This document shows positions 1 through 10,913 of a stretch of 64,000 bases of DNA, piece after piece. Each line of letters begins with the position of its first letter. The stretch's first letter is position 1. The stretch covers positions 43,072,657-43,136,656 of the forward strand of contig OY992539.1 in NCBI GenBank assembly GCA_963921195.1. The letters run 5' to 3'. The notes under the pieces were generated by a model. That model made no database searches, was not told the origin of the DNA, and saw only the letters and a list, made by a program, of their open reading frames with translations. Made by a program: the position numbers and the translations under genes. The DNA comes from Pegoplata infirma (taxonomy: Eukaryota; Arthropoda; Insecta; Diptera; Anthomyiidae).

Positions 1-1634
1 AGTCAACCCCTCAAAAACCGAACTAGTCTTGTTCACGAAAAAGACTAAGATAGACAGGTTTGTTCTTCCCAAACTAGATGGAATCACCCTAGAACTATCT
101 AATGAGGCGAAATACCTGGGTGTAATCCTGGACTCAAAGCTTTCCTGGAAAAGGAATACGGAGGAAAGGATGAAAAAGTCGTTATGTGCTTTTTACACCT
201 GCAGAAGAACTTTCGGAAGAAGGTGGGGTCTAAAACCGTATATTATCCACTGGATGTATGGTGCGATAATTAGACCAATACTTACCTATGGAGCCCTTGT
301 GTGGTGGAAAGCAGCGGATAAGAAATCATATCTCTGCAACCTACAGAAGGTACAGCGACTGGCGTGCGTGGGTATCACTGGTGCTATTAGATCAGCACCC
401 CAGGCCGGCCTGGAAGTGATACTAAACATTCAGCCCGTAGATATCTACATCAAGAGCACAGCAGCAAAATCGGCTCTTAGGTTAAGAGAGTCACAAATGC
501 TTAAGCAACGCTCTTGGGGACACTCGACCATATTAGGTACGGTGGGCGGGTCGGAATTGGAAGGGAAAACCGACTATATCTCACCGCAGACGAACTTTAA
601 TAGGAACTTCGAAATCAAAATACCAACTAGGGAAGACTGGGCGGCAAACTCTGTTATAACGGGGAATGCGATCTCAATTTTCACGGACGGATCGAAGATG
701 GAGATGGGTACGGGTTCGGGGGTATACTCTGAATGCCTCGGAATCAGGGCCTCAGTGAGGCTCCCGGACAAGTGTAGCGTTTTCCAGGCCGAGGTTTTTG
801 CGATTGACAGGGCCGCGCAGATGATTATGGCAAAGGACCTAAGTCCTTGCGCCATCAACATTTTTGTGGACAGCCTCGCAGCTCTGAAGGCCTTAGGGTC
901 ACACACTGTGAAATCGAGAATTGTTAGTAATTGTATACAATCCCTTCATCGAATCGGTCAGCACACAGTCGAGCTAATTTGGGTCCCTGGACATAGTGGG
1001 GTCGCTGGTAACGAATTAGCTGATGAGTGTGCAAGAGGTGGCTCCGAGTCGGTGGGGGAACGTGTCGAACCGGATATCTCGGTTCCTATAGTGGAGTTGA
1101 TGAACGAAATTGATAGGATATCGGGGAATATGATGAGGGATAGGTGGATATCGCTGACCACGTGCAGGATATCGCGGACCATGTGGCCACTGCCGGATCA
1201 TAAGAGGACAGAAAGCCTTCTTACCTTTGGCAAACGGACGGTTAGCCTATTAGTAGGAGTACTGACGGGACACTGTATAATCGGCCAAATGGCCGTTCGT
1301 ATGGGAATTTCTGACAGGGACTTTTGCAGAAGTTGTGGGGAAGTGGAGGAGGAGGAGTCAGTGAGGCACTTGTTGTGTGAATGTTCGGGTCTGATGAAAC
1401 GTCGTCTTAAGTATTTGGGGCAACGATTTTTTGATGACTTGGATTGCCTAAACAATGTACCATTGACGTCTCTAGCAGAATACCTTAGGGAATCGGGGTG
1501 GTTTGAGAGGTAGAATTTTTTGTATATCATGGGAGTAGGGAAACAACTTTAGGGGAATCACAATGGGCCTTATGGCCTCCGAGTGAATTCGCCAAATCGG
1601 CGGACGCCCATCCAACCTAACCTAACCTAACCTA
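1..1634 (+). mobile_element. 3' portion of a non-LTR retrotransposon
   Basis: The ORF reaches the window's left edge, so the 5' part lies outside. After the stop at 1511-1513 comes a 3' UTR of about 100 bases, then a short CCTAA-type tandem tail at 1612-1634. The tail is reminiscent of simple-repeat tails of I/LOA-like elements. The last 40 bases before the tail include a GC-rich piece (1583-1611) that recurs twice, head to head, near 46.9 kb, so the family is multicopy here. Confidence 0.85.
2..1513 (+). CDS. Non-LTR retrotransposon ORF2, C-terminal part (RT end, RNase H, zinc knuckle)
   Basis: This is the end of a reverse transcriptase polyprotein that copies element RNA into the genome. 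The frame is open to the window start, and the first residues (PSKTELVLFT) match the stretch after the RT catalytic core in jockey/I/LOA-type elements, so no true start codon is present. Counting residues from base 29, an RNase H domain covers about 215-340. Its acidic residues are seen in FTDGS (D220), QAEVFAID and FVDSLAAL, followed by PGHSG and ELADE. A C-terminal zinc-binding motif C-x2-C..H-x4-C starts at C433. RNase H in this position fits the I/LOA/R1 side of the non-LTR tree; the clade is not settled from this part alone. The visible part has no stop or frameshift, so the copy may be fairly young. Confidence 0.88.
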   Translation, partial: VNPSKTELVLFTKKTKIDRFVLPKLDGITLELSNEAKYLGVILDSKLSWKRNTEERMKKSLCAFYTCRRTFGRRWGLKPYIIHWMYGAIIRPILTYGALVWWKAADKKSYLCNLQKVQRLACVGITGAIRSAPQAGLEVILNIQPVDIYIKSTAAKSALRLRESQMLKQRSWGHSTILGTVGGSELEGKTDYISPQTNFNRNFEIKIPTREDWAANSVITGNAISIFTDGSKMEMGTGSGVYSECLGIRASVRLPDKCSVFQAEVFAIDRAAQMIMAKDLSPCAINIFVDSLAALKALGSHTVKSRIVSNCIQSLHRIGQHTVELIWVPGHSGVAGNELADECARGGSESVGERVEPDISVPIVELMNEIDRISGNMMRDRWISLTTCRISRTMWPLPDHKRTESLLTFGKRTVSLLVGVLTGHCIIGQMAVRMGISDRDFCRSCGEVEEEESVRHLLCECSGLMKRRLKYLGQRFFDDLDCLNNVPLTSLAEYLRESGWFER

Positions 1635-1936
1635 TATTTTGGTACTTCTTATTAAAAAGTATAAATTTGGAACTTTTTATAAAAAGTATAAATTTGGTAC
1701 TTTTTATAAAAAGTATAAATATGGTACTTTTTATAAAAAGTATAAATTTGGTACTTTTTATAAAAAGTACTATTTTGTTACTTTTTATCAAAAATTTTGG
1801 TACTTTTTATCAAAAAGTACTATTTTGGTACCAAAATAGTACTTTTTATAAAAGGCAGTATTTTCGAAAATTTTATACAAAAGTACTGTATTGGTACTTT
1901 TTTATCAAAAAGTACCATTTTGGTCCTTTTTTTTAG
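1635..1936. repeat. 27-bp minisatellite of palindromic units
   Basis: About ten units of a period-27 repeat built on the perfect palindrome TACTTTTTATAAAAAGTA with a spacer like TAAATTTGG. The array starts where the non-LTR tail ends. The short ORFs in it are products of the repeat. Confidence 0.9.
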
Positions 1937-3615
1937 AATTTACTAGCTGTTAAAACGCGTTTAGACGGCGAAAAAACCCCTAGACTTAAAGCAGTGGTCG
2001 GCACCCATTGCACCCAGGTGCATAATGAAATTGGCTATTTGCACGTAGACAATGCGAATGTCATCAAAACTCACAACTGAGAGCATTAAAAAATACAAAT
2101 ACTTTATTTAGTGTCATGGTAGCATTTAAAAAAGCGGGTAGATGAATCTATGTTTTAGAAAAATGTAAAAGTGTTCCCTCTTTCTGCCGACACTGATTTA
2201 AAGTGAAACACAACTCTGTCGTAATATACTTTTGACTTTAAAAATTGTTGTGTCAAATCTCATTTCTTTAATACCTGTTAGTACTTTTTAGCAAAACGTA
2301 CGTATTTATATAATCTACTCTTTATTTTCCAAATTTTTTACTTTTAATAATAAAAGAACTATTTTATAAAAAGTACAAAAATGTTAATTTATTATTAAAA
2401 GTTCTACCTTCAAATTTATAAAAGTTAAGCGGTGTTATTAAATGCTTTTATTTTTTATGAATTTGGACGCTGTTATTTTAAAAAGTATTTTTTTATAAAT
2501 AGTACCAAAATAGTACTTTTTTTACAAAAAGTACGTATTTAGAAAATCTTTATCCAAAGTATAAATTTTTTTGATAAGTACTAAAAAGTATATTAAACAG
2601 TACTATCTTGGTACTTTTTATAAAATAGTACTGTTTGGTACTTGTTAAAAAAAAAATAACAATTTTGATGCTTGTTAAAAAAAAGTATTATTTTGGTACA
2701 TTTTGGTAACAGAAGAAGATATAGGAATAGAACTGTTTAAATAAAAATAATATATATAATAAAAAATTTTTATTAATTGTTTTTTTTTTTGTACAGATCA
2801 AACTCGGGCCCAAATTATATTTGTACGCAAATTATATATATGCAAGGGATTACGCTAAAAAATGCTATTTATTTTGGGAGTTTTATATAAATATATCGGG
2901 AGTATAATTGTGTAGGAGTAAAAATTTTCTGATTACGTCAAAATTTCGAATGCTGATTTAATACCCAAAATATTAAAAACCACGGAGGGTTAATGTTTGT
3001 GTATGTTTATCCATAAGTCTCTTTGCTACTGGCAAATGCCAACCAATGCTGATTACCGAGGTTAACCTAAAATATTTTTGTTTTAACAAATCCCTTACAG
3101 ATATTGTGTGACAATAAATGCAGACAAAGTTACATAAAAAAAACCTACACAGTACAAGAACATCAGCGGTAGTTAGTTTGTAAGTTTTAAAACACCCTAC
3201 ACAGAAAATCGTCAAATTTAAATCAACAAACATCAATTGTAAATCAACCAAACATTTAGTAAAAGCGGACGCCTGTTAGTCCATAATACAAGATTTCGAT
3301 TTTGTTTTTAACAAACTCAGTCAAGTAGTTTTATTTCAAAATTCTTTTATCATGTAAATAAATAGTGTTTGTGTGTTGTTAAATTTCTTTGTTGAAAAAA
3401 AAAATTCATTTGTCAGATCAACAAATAGTGTTTGTTGAAAAAAATAAGATTTTTTACTTTTGTCAGATCAACAAATTGTGTTTGTTGAATTTCTTTGTTG
3501 AAAAAATTAAAATTCTTTTTTCAACAATCAAAATTTACAAACGTTTGTTGATATTACAAATTTCCGTATAGAAGTACTTTCAGTGAAAGAAATAATTGTA
3601 TTAATTGTGTTTATA
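1937..3615. other. AT-rich region with scattered minisatellite remnants
   Basis: No gene recognised. At 2270-2700 there are diverged copies of the TACTTTTTATAAAAAGTA unit, showing that the array was once larger or seeded twice. At 3375-3520 a unit of the form GTCAGATCAACAAATAGTG followed by TTTGTTGAA occurs twice. The rest is unassigned AT-rich DNA. Confidence 0.5.
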
Positions 3616-4109
3616 CAGTCAAACTCGGTTATAACGAACTCGGTTATAACGAATTCTCGGCTATAACGAACTAATTCTAAAGTCCCGACGTTTTGGCATC
3701 AATTTTCATACAAAATACTTCTTTTATAACGAACTCGGTTATAACGAATCCTCGGTTAAAACGAACTGATTATTATGGTCCCACGAACACAATTTCATGT
3801 GTATTTACCTTTTTATAACGAACTTCCATAAATATTTTTAAATGAGTGGCAATAATGTTTATCAAACTAACAAAAGGTTGCAATTTTTTGGTTTATATTA
3901 TAATTTTGATTAAATGTATTAATATTTTTAATGATTTCTTCTCAATAAGTAGTTTATTTACGGAAAAAACATCAAATAAAACAAAATTAGATCTATTTTT
4001 TGGGAAAAAAACTGGGTTAATAAAAAGTATACCCCGCTTATAGCGAACTTCGCTTATAACGAACTATTTTTACTGGTCCCTCGGAGTTCGTTATAACCGG
4101 GTTCGACTG
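3616..4109. mobile_element. pogo/Tigger-like MITE with TA target duplication
   Basis: Terminal inverted repeats begin CAGTCAAACTCGGTTATAAC and end GTTATAACCGGGTTCGACTG, flanked by TA on both sides (3614-3615, 4110-4111). TIRs rich in 'TATAACGAACT' with a TA duplication are typical of the pogo/Tigger group of Tc1/mariner transposons. The motif is also repeated internally at both ends. At 494 bp it is too short for a transposase. Confidence 0.8.
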
Positions 4110-4110
4110 T

Positions 4111-4402
4111 ATATTGTTGGACTGTATATTCTATAACTGAATTTTTATTTAGTTCGGTTTAAGTCCATATTAATTATTTCTGAGAAATAATAATTGTTGT
4201 ACAATGAGAAAATCTGAAAAAAATTCAAGTGACAACACAGGCTAAGTGGAGATGTCGACAGCTTTCGGAAGATGCCACCCTTCCATCATCAGCACTCCTT
4301 CGATTGCCACACACTTAATGTGTGTCAGATTAAAATAAGCCATTTAAATGAAACTTTTGAAGAAATTAAGAATTGGAATTACTCCTCTTTGTGTTGAATA
4401 AC
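4111..4402 (-). repeat. Repeat copy 1 of a 510-bp tandem duplication (possible Penelope-like 3' end)
   Basis: This 292-bp segment is repeated almost exactly 510 bases downstream. On the minus strand it contains CTGATGATGG, then ATCTTCCGAAAGCTGTCG, a pattern reminiscent of the 3' ends of Penelope-like elements (the Penelope copy at 21.6 kb has CTGATGATAA followed by a 'TCGAAA' stretch). The Penelope assignment is an inference. Confidence 0.6.
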
Positions 4403-4620
4403 CCCTATTCACCATTAATTCGTGTTGTATTCATTTGGCAGAAACTTAATCCATCTTAACTTTTACCAGAGTTGTATTTTTCCCATTGTTAACCCTTAGT
4501 AGGACTTTTCAAATCTTGAAAAATGTCCGTTAGGTTTGAATTTTTGTTTCATATTTCTAATTCTTAGAAATATTACTAAATTGCAATGTACCTTATGAGT
4601 TGTGTATTAATTATGTTTAT

Positions 4621-4912
4621 ATATTGTTGGACTGTATATTCTATAACTGAATTTTTATTTAGTTCGGTTTAAGTCCATATTAATTATTTCTGAGAAATAA
4701 TAATTGTTGTACAATGAGAAAATCTGAAAAAAATTCAAGTGACAACACAGGCTAAGTGGAGATGTCGACAGCTTTCGGAAGATGCCACCCTTCCATCATC
4801 AGCACTCCTTCGATTGCCACACACTTAATGTGTGTCAGATTAAAATTAGCCATTTAAATGAAACTTTTGAAGAAATTAAGAATTGGAATTACTCCTCTTT
4901 GTGTTGAATAAC
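4621..4912 (-). repeat. Repeat copy 2 of the 510-bp tandem duplication
   Basis: Nearly identical to 4111-4402 (one difference noticed, AAATAAGCC versus AAATTAGCC). Its upstream flank TGTATTAATTATGTTTA matches the sequence left of the pogo-like MITE at 3.6 kb, so this copy preserves the empty site of that insertion. Confidence 0.7.
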
Positions 4913-5182
4913 AAATGAATTGTAAGCTTATGAAAAAATTATCAAAAAATTCATATTTTTTGCTTTCCAATATGTTGCCAGCAATAAAAAAAAGTAAAAT
5001 CTGATTATTTTGTATATTTTTGAATTAATCTATTTTTGAATTAAAATCTGGTATGTTGCAAATTTGTAATTCGACAGTTAAAGAAAATAACAAAAATTTA
5101 AATCAAAACATTGATTGACTCATTTGAATTTTGTTGATCAATAGATTTAATTGAAAACTGTTAGCCAATAAATTTTTGTATG
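4911..5182 (+). repeat. Dispersed repeat, about 280 bp, family shared with 56.3 kb
   Basis: Starts AATGAATTGTAAGCTTATG, contains 'TTTTTTGCTTTCCAATATG' and ends near GCCAATAAATTTTTGT. A second copy in the same orientation lies at 56260-56545, and a split reverse copy at 6118-6250 and 7370-7510. Probably a nonautonomous element; class unknown. Confidence 0.65.
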
Positions 5183-6117
5183 TAACATTTCAAAACATTT
5201 TGCCTGTTTATCCAATGGTCTTCCTTCGTTTTACATTAAAGCCATTTAGGCTCATTTTTCCTGTTGCACAGTGTATTTTGTGTTTTCACTATTTTCTCAG
5301 TGGTTGAGTATAATTTTGACATTTTCTGTTTTTTGGTTTATGTTGTAGTATTAAGGGGGAAAAAAGTAAAATTGTTAGATGTCATATTGTGGTAGTTTTG
5401 GTTCATTTTTATCTGTATATTTTTTGGTGAGCTTGTGCGTGTGTGTGTATTTATATTGTAACAGTATTAGTTTGTGTTTATCCATAAAGCTTTACAACAT
5501 TTTGTTGATGCTAGCTGAATTCATAACATAACCTCCAAATGCAGCCGCTTTTTGTTTTTTTATGTTTTAATTTTTGTGGTTAAAAAAAATTAAAACCCAT
5601 GATAAACAATTTATATGACATTTGTTATACACAGAGAAATGAAATAAGCAACCTAATTTTTTTGGTTGTAACAATCCAGTATTGGGTTGCTGTAATTGGC
5701 ACAGAGAACCTAAAAATTTCAATTAAAAAATTCGGACAATCAATTAAAAAACAAATTCATTTCAGAACAACGAAGAAATTAAATTCAATGAAGGAATTAA
5801 ATTGTATTAATTAAATTTTTTATTGAAAATAAAATTAAAAAGTAAATAAAATATTAATAAAACTATTAACTAAAATTTTAGTTAATAAAATATTTAATTA
5901 AAATATTAATCTAATCAAATATATATTTAATTGATATTAAAGTTAATAACAATTAAAATGTTAATTGTAGTAAATATTTGCTTAATTTACAATTTAATCT
6001 TACAAAATTACAAATTTTTTGGAAATAATTTTTATTTAGTGAATTTACAACTTTTTCTTTTTAAAATTTGCAAGTAACACTCATGATTTTACAAGTTTTT
6101 TCTAAATCCTATTTTAA
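5183..6117. other. AT-rich unassigned DNA
   Basis: No recognisable gene. The short ORF at 5599-5814 has a low-complexity, Lys/Asn/Ile-rich product and no family features. From 5810 to 5960 the sequence is a simple TTAATTAAAAT-type tract. Confidence 0.4.
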
Positions 6118-6279
6118 ACACAAAAAATTATTGGATAAAACATTTCAATTAAATCTATTGATCAACAAAAATTTAAATGAGTTAATTTTTGTTTTGATCA
6201 TCAATTTTCTTTAACTATCAAATTACAAATTTTTAACATACAAAATTTTTTTCGCTGTAACTTAATCGAATATATTAAT

Positions 6280-7357
6280 TCAACAAGTAGAAAAGTTAAA
6301 TTCGACTTCTATTCTTCGCCGAATCTATGAATACCCTCCACAATGCCTTTTTTAAAGGATAATAAATTTTTAACGTGAAAAAATTAACTATTTTTGTTAG
6401 AAATATTTAATTTTGAGTAAAAAACTCTTTTTCTGTCATTTAAAAAAAATTACTAATTTTTTTTGAGTGTAAAACTTTTTTTCGAGTGTAATGTTTTTTA
6501 CTGTGAAAATATTTCTGAGTGCATGCACGTACGTATGTGCACAAAATATTGACATTTTTCTAAAAAAACTAAATTTTCTTTTGAGTGTAAAATTTTTTTT
6601 TGAGTGTAAAATTTTTTTCGAGTGTAAAATTTTTTTCGAGTGCAAAATTTTTTTCGAGTGTAAAATTTTTTTCGAGTGTAAAATTTTTTTCGAGTGTAAA
6701 ATTTTTTTCGAGTGTAATTTTTAAGTTACCAATGCTTTTCAAACTAAACAAGTTTAAAGAGCATTGCTTTTAAACTAAAAAAGTTTGAAAAGCATTGCTT
6801 AGTTACCACCAATGCTTTTAAAACTTGTTTACCACATGGCATTTAAGATGAACAAAATCTTAAATTCGGGGTTTTTCTTATAACTTTTGAACCACTTGAC
6901 CGATTGAGCTACAATTCAATACCAAACAGACCTGAGGAACAGCAAAGATACATGCCACGTTTAAGCAGTCCCATTATTGTTTTTCGAAAGTTATCGTGTT
7001 TTTTATCTCGCAAATTTGCGAAAACCCCTTGCCGAAATTTACTCTTTTGCTCATAACTTTTGAACCACTGGACTGATTTGGCTGGATTGCAATACCAACC
7101 TGACCAGGTAAATGACCAACATATGTATATGCCAAACTTTAGTAGCCTCTGTGAAGTCTTTCAAAAGTTAGCGTGTTTTCTACGGACGGACAGACAGACA
7201 GACGGACGGACGGACATCACTAGATCGACTTAAAATCGATCGAGGATCATGAATATATATACTTTATGGGGTCCTAGACCAATATTTCGATGTGTTACAA
7301 ACGGAATGACAAACTTATATATACCGTCTGTCACTATAGTGGGGGGTATAAAAATAT
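6280..7357. mobile_element. INE-like nonautonomous element (TATACCC / GTCCGTCCGTC family)
   Basis: Begins AACAAGTAGAAAAGTTAAATTCG, with 'GAATACCCTCCACA' nearby, and ends GTGGGGGGTATAAAAA. It carries the run GACGGACGGACGGACATC, then a 'CGATCGAGGATCATGAATATATATACTTTATGGGG'-type stretch seen in several other copies in this window. The layout (TATACCC subterminal sequence, GGAC/GACA simple-repeat core, ATATATACTTTATGGGGTC) resembles INE-1/DINE-1 elements of Drosophila. No ORF of interest. Confidence 0.6.
6425..6722. repeat. 18-bp minisatellite of MITE-end sequence
   Basis: At least eight tandem copies of TTTTTTTCGAGTGTAAAA, with looser copies to the left. Each unit equals the end of the TA-flanked MITEs of this window (TTTTTGAGTG plus TA). 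The ORFs on both strands are repeat products. Confidence 0.85.
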
Positions 7358-7560
7358 ACAAAATAATCGGGTTTTACTTTTTTTATTGTTGGCAACATAT
7401 TGAAAAGCAATAATTTGAATTTCTTCATAATTTTGTCATAACCTTACAATTTATTCGTTAAATCAATCATCAATTTGATCAATTTGAGTAAAAAATTAAT
7501 TAAATCCACATAGTTGGTGATTGGAATTCGTTTTCAATTCTATCTGTGTTGTAAAAATTA

Positions 7561-8139
7561 CTAGTTTTTTTTTTCATTTACAAGACTTTTTTTTTGAGTG
7601 TTGTCTGAGTCTACCAAAAAGTTTTAGAATTTATTGTCTCATTCAAAACTTTGTGTAAAATATGAAATTAATATTATATTCTATTCACAGTTTTTCTTTT
7701 TTTATAATTTCACTTTTTGTTATGAGTACGTTGTTCATTCTTTTTTATATGTATTTTTTTTATTGAAATATCTAAATCCTTTTTTTTGTATAACAAATTG
7801 CCAACTTATAATATTTTTCTGTTTGTCTGTTTTCAATAAAACTTTTAGCATTAACATTAAAAATGCCTACACATTTTTTTTATTGTTAAATAATGACATA
7901 CACAAAAAAGATGGATTAATATGAAAAGGACACGATTCTAAAAAAAAATAACAAAAAATGGCAAAGAATTAAATAACAAAAAAAGGTCAAAGGTTACCAA
8001 AAAAAGGACATTCAAATGTATGAAAATATATGAGCATTTAAATAAACTTAAAAATAAAATATTCAGAAAACACTGTGCAACAAATTTGAGTTCATCTAGT
8101 GTTTCTTGGATTAGATAAACAAAATGACAGTCGACTTCC
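7561..8139. other. AT-rich unassigned DNA
   Basis: No gene recognised. The ORF at 7634-7924 is Phe/Ile/Tyr-rich, as expected from random AT-rich sequence. The piece near 7590 (TTTTTTTGAGTG) is another MITE-end fragment. Confidence 0.4.
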
Positions 8140-8384
8140 AGTAGGGCGCTAGAGAAAAAATATTGGTGATCACCGCTAAAAATTTTCAAAAATCCACTTT
8201 TATATGAATTTTTTATAAAAAAAACTTAAATTGCAATTTATTAGTTAACAAGAGGTACTAGATCAAAAATGGAAAAAATGGGGATCATCGCTAAAAATTT
8301 CCAAAGAAAATCCATTTACAATACTTTCTCAAAAACTTTTCATTGCAATTTTGGCTAGAGGAAACATATAAAACAAAAAATTAT

Positions 8385-8660
8385 GTCATTAACTGTTTGT
8401 AGTTTATTAAAAAAGTTTTACGTTTTGTCGTTTTTAAAAGAAAACCATTTGTTTAATGTTAATTTTTTTTAAAATGACCATTTCTGTTCTTTGTTTCAAA
8501 AATAACAACATAAAAAATAAAGACTTTCATTAGCATTAAAATTTTAAATCCATTGATTTTTGTTCTGTAAGTAAAAATAAGTGATTCTTCTTTAACTTTT
8601 AATGATTTGTGTACGTTATTTTTTTTTTTTAATTGTTGGCATTTTTTAAAGAGAAATCAT
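8385..8660 (-). repeat. Reverse copy of the 357-bp repeat unit found at 62.6-63.7 kb
   Basis: The reverse complement carries the same ordered words as the triplicate at the right end of the window (AGAATCACTTATTTTTACTT, TAAAGTCTTTATTTTTTATG-like, AAACGACAAAACGTAAAAC). It lies inside the satellite block. Confidence 0.6.
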
Positions 8661-8750
8661 TATTTTTATCCAACTTGTGTAGGTTATTTTATTGTAGAAA
8701 AAATATTAAAAAAATTGTTTATAGAAATATAAAAACATGTTTGTATCGAG

Positions 8751-8812
8751 TGACTTTGGTACGATGGGTAGAGTGTCTTCCCAGAATGTAGTTGATTGCG
8801 GGATCGAACAAT
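8751..8812 (+). other. tRNA-like module (A-box/B-box remnant)
   Basis: Contains TTTGGTACGATGGGTAGAG, similar to a pol III A box with D-arm, and GCGGGATCGAAC, similar to a B box. A better copy is on the minus strand at 56690-56750. Flanks are CTACGAAAACATTAA-type inverted repeats. Not a functional tRNA: the 3' acceptor part is lost. Confidence 0.5.
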
Positions 8813-9825
8813 TTTATTAAAAAAATTTTAAAATATTATTTAATAGAAAAATTGTAAAAATAACCTACGAAATCATTAATTTTTAATGTTTTCGTAGGTA
8901 TTTTTTTTTTAATTTGTTGGTAAAAATAACACAACAATCATTAATTTTAAATGTTTTCGTAGGTTATTTTTTTTTTCGAATACTAACCTACGAAAACATT
9001 AATAAATTGGTGGTTTATGCAATAAATTTGCCAAAAAATCTTTTGCTTTTATTCCTTAACTAGAATTGCAAAACAAAGTGCTAAAAATTTTGAAAAACCT
9101 ATTTTTACAAAAATCTAGTCTCAAAAAATTTGAATTGCAATTTATTTCGTGCTAAAACAAAAATATCAAAAATTGGTTATCACTGCTATTAATTTCCTAA
9201 AACTCAATTTTTATATGAAATTTCTTAAAAGCCTTTAATCGCAGTTTAATTAACTAGGGTGCTAGAGCAAAAATATGTAAAATTTTTCTAAAAATATTTA
9301 ATTATATTATATTAGTTAGCTAGAGGTGCTAAAGCAAAAACACCAAAAATTAGTGAACAATTTCCTAGAAAACGTTTTCTTAAATGATTTTTTATAAAAA
9401 AAAAACTTTTATTGAAATTATTTAATTAGCTGGGTATGCTAGATGAAAAATACCAAAAATTAGGAATTATCGCTAAAAACTTTCAAAAATCCATTTGTAT
9501 ATGAATTTTTTTTTCTAAAAAAAACTTTAATTTTAATTTATTACTTTAATAGAGGTGCTAGAGTAAAAGGCTATACATTTTCAAAAATTGATTTTGAAAA
9601 AAAAAATTAAAAAAAAAACTTCAATTCAAATCAAAAACTGGTGATCAATGCCACTTATTTAATTTCTCAAAAATCGAATTCAACAGGATTTTTTCTAAGA
9701 AAATTGAATTGCAATTTTTTCATGTACTCGGTGTGCTAGAGCAAAAAAGTTAAAATTAGGGATCATCGATAAAAATCCATTTTTAATTTCAATTTATTTC
9801 TTAACTAGAGGAGCTAGAGCATAAA

Positions 9826-10913
9826 TGAGGCATTCCACACCAAATGTCCCGCTACAGAAAAACATGTGTCCCGTAAATTTCTGAATAGGTTGTTTGGATA
9901 GCCCTATATGTAACTAAGAAAATTGCGTTTTTGGTTTTTCAAATTTTCGAAAACTGGGCTTAGGAGGCGTGGTCAAATATTGGAAAAATGGTAAAATTTG
10001 TGGCGAGTTGCCTTGATTAAATATTTATCACATTAAAACGGAATGCACCACAATGTCAAAAATTTACGTTCTTATATAGTTTTGTATGGGCTATCGATTA
10101 AAATTTTTTTTTTTGGAAAATTTTCAGAACCTGTTCTGAAATTTTCCATTTTTTAAAAAAGTCAATTTATCAAAAATCCGGCCACTTTTTTTTTTCTTTT
10201 TTATTTATTTTTTTAAAAGTTTAGATGTTTGTCCATCCACACAAAAAAAATCAGAAACACGTTCATCTTTTTTTTTGAGAAAATCGCATTTGAACTTTAA
10301 ATTTCATAACAATTTTGTTATTTGCTTGTATTTCTTTGTGTTAAAGTTGCGAATGAGTAATATTAATTGCATAAATATTCGTCATACGCTCTGTTGACAC
10401 AAGAAAATACAAGCAAATTACTAAATTGTTATGAAATTTAAAGTTCAAATGCGATTTTCTCGAAAAAAAAGAAGAACGTGTTTCTGATTTTTTTTGTGTG
10501 GATGGACAAACATCTAAACTTAAAAAAAAAAAAAATAAAAAAGAAAAAAAAAAGTGGCCGGATTTTTGATAAATTGACTTTTTTAAAAAATGGAAAATTT
10601 CAGAACGGGTTCTGAAAATTTTCCAAAAAAAAAAATTTTTAATCGATAGCCCATACAAAACTATATAAGAACGTAAATTTTTGACATTGTGGTGCATTCC
10701 GTTTTAATGTGATAAATATTTAATCAAGGCAACTCGCCACAAATTTTACCATTTTTCCAATATTTGACCACGCCTCCTAAGCCCAGTTTTTGAAAAATTG
10801 AAAAACCAAAAACGCAATTTTCTTAGTTCCATATAGGGCTATCCATATCACCTATTCAGAAGTTTACGGTACACATGTTTTTTTTCGCTGGACATTTGGT
10901 GTGGAATGCCTCA
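9826..10913. mobile_element. 1.09-kb palindromic element
   Basis: Almost the whole unit is one inverted repeat. It begins TGAGGCATTCCACACCAAAT and ends with the reverse complement at 10894-10913, with the centre near 10370. Arms of about 500 bp stay closely complementary, including the stretches around TGGCGAGTTGCCTTG and CATCTAAAC. It sits inside the satellite on the left and abuts a foldback element on the right. The ORF at 10341-10697 (minus) is just arm sequence. Class unknown; no clear target duplication. Confidence 0.75.

Larger units (their letters stand above)
6118..7560 (-). mobile_element. Split reverse copy of the 280-bp repeat, interrupted by an INE-like element
   Basis: The outer parts 6118-6250 and 7370-7510 match, in reverse, the repeat at 4911-5182 and 56260-56545. 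The unit at about 6280-7357 interrupts it, implying later insertion of that element. Confidence 0.5.
8140..9825 (+). repeat. Diverged satellite, first block
   Basis: Degenerate monomers of roughly 100-120 bp. Core words in order are GGTGCTAGAGCAAAAAT, TTGGGGATCATCGCTAAAAA, TTTCCAAAAATCCATTTTTA, ATGAATTTTTTCTAAAAAA, TTAAATTGCAATTTATTAG, TTAACTAGAG. The same words continue in blocks up to 22.5 kb between inserted elements, so this was one long array. Part of this block (8385-9010) is a non-satellite insert. Confidence 0.75.

Noticed and set aside
1612..1634. CCTAA repeats as an insect telomere
   Set aside because: Only a few units at the 3' tail of a non-LTR element; flies lack TTAGG telomeres and the run is internal.
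3846..4043. 65-aa ORF inside the pogo-like MITE
   Set aside because: No DDD/E or DNA-binding motif; element is too short for a transposase.
10341..10697. 118-aa minus-strand ORF
   Set aside because: Lies wholly in the arm of a 1.1-kb palindrome; low-complexity product.
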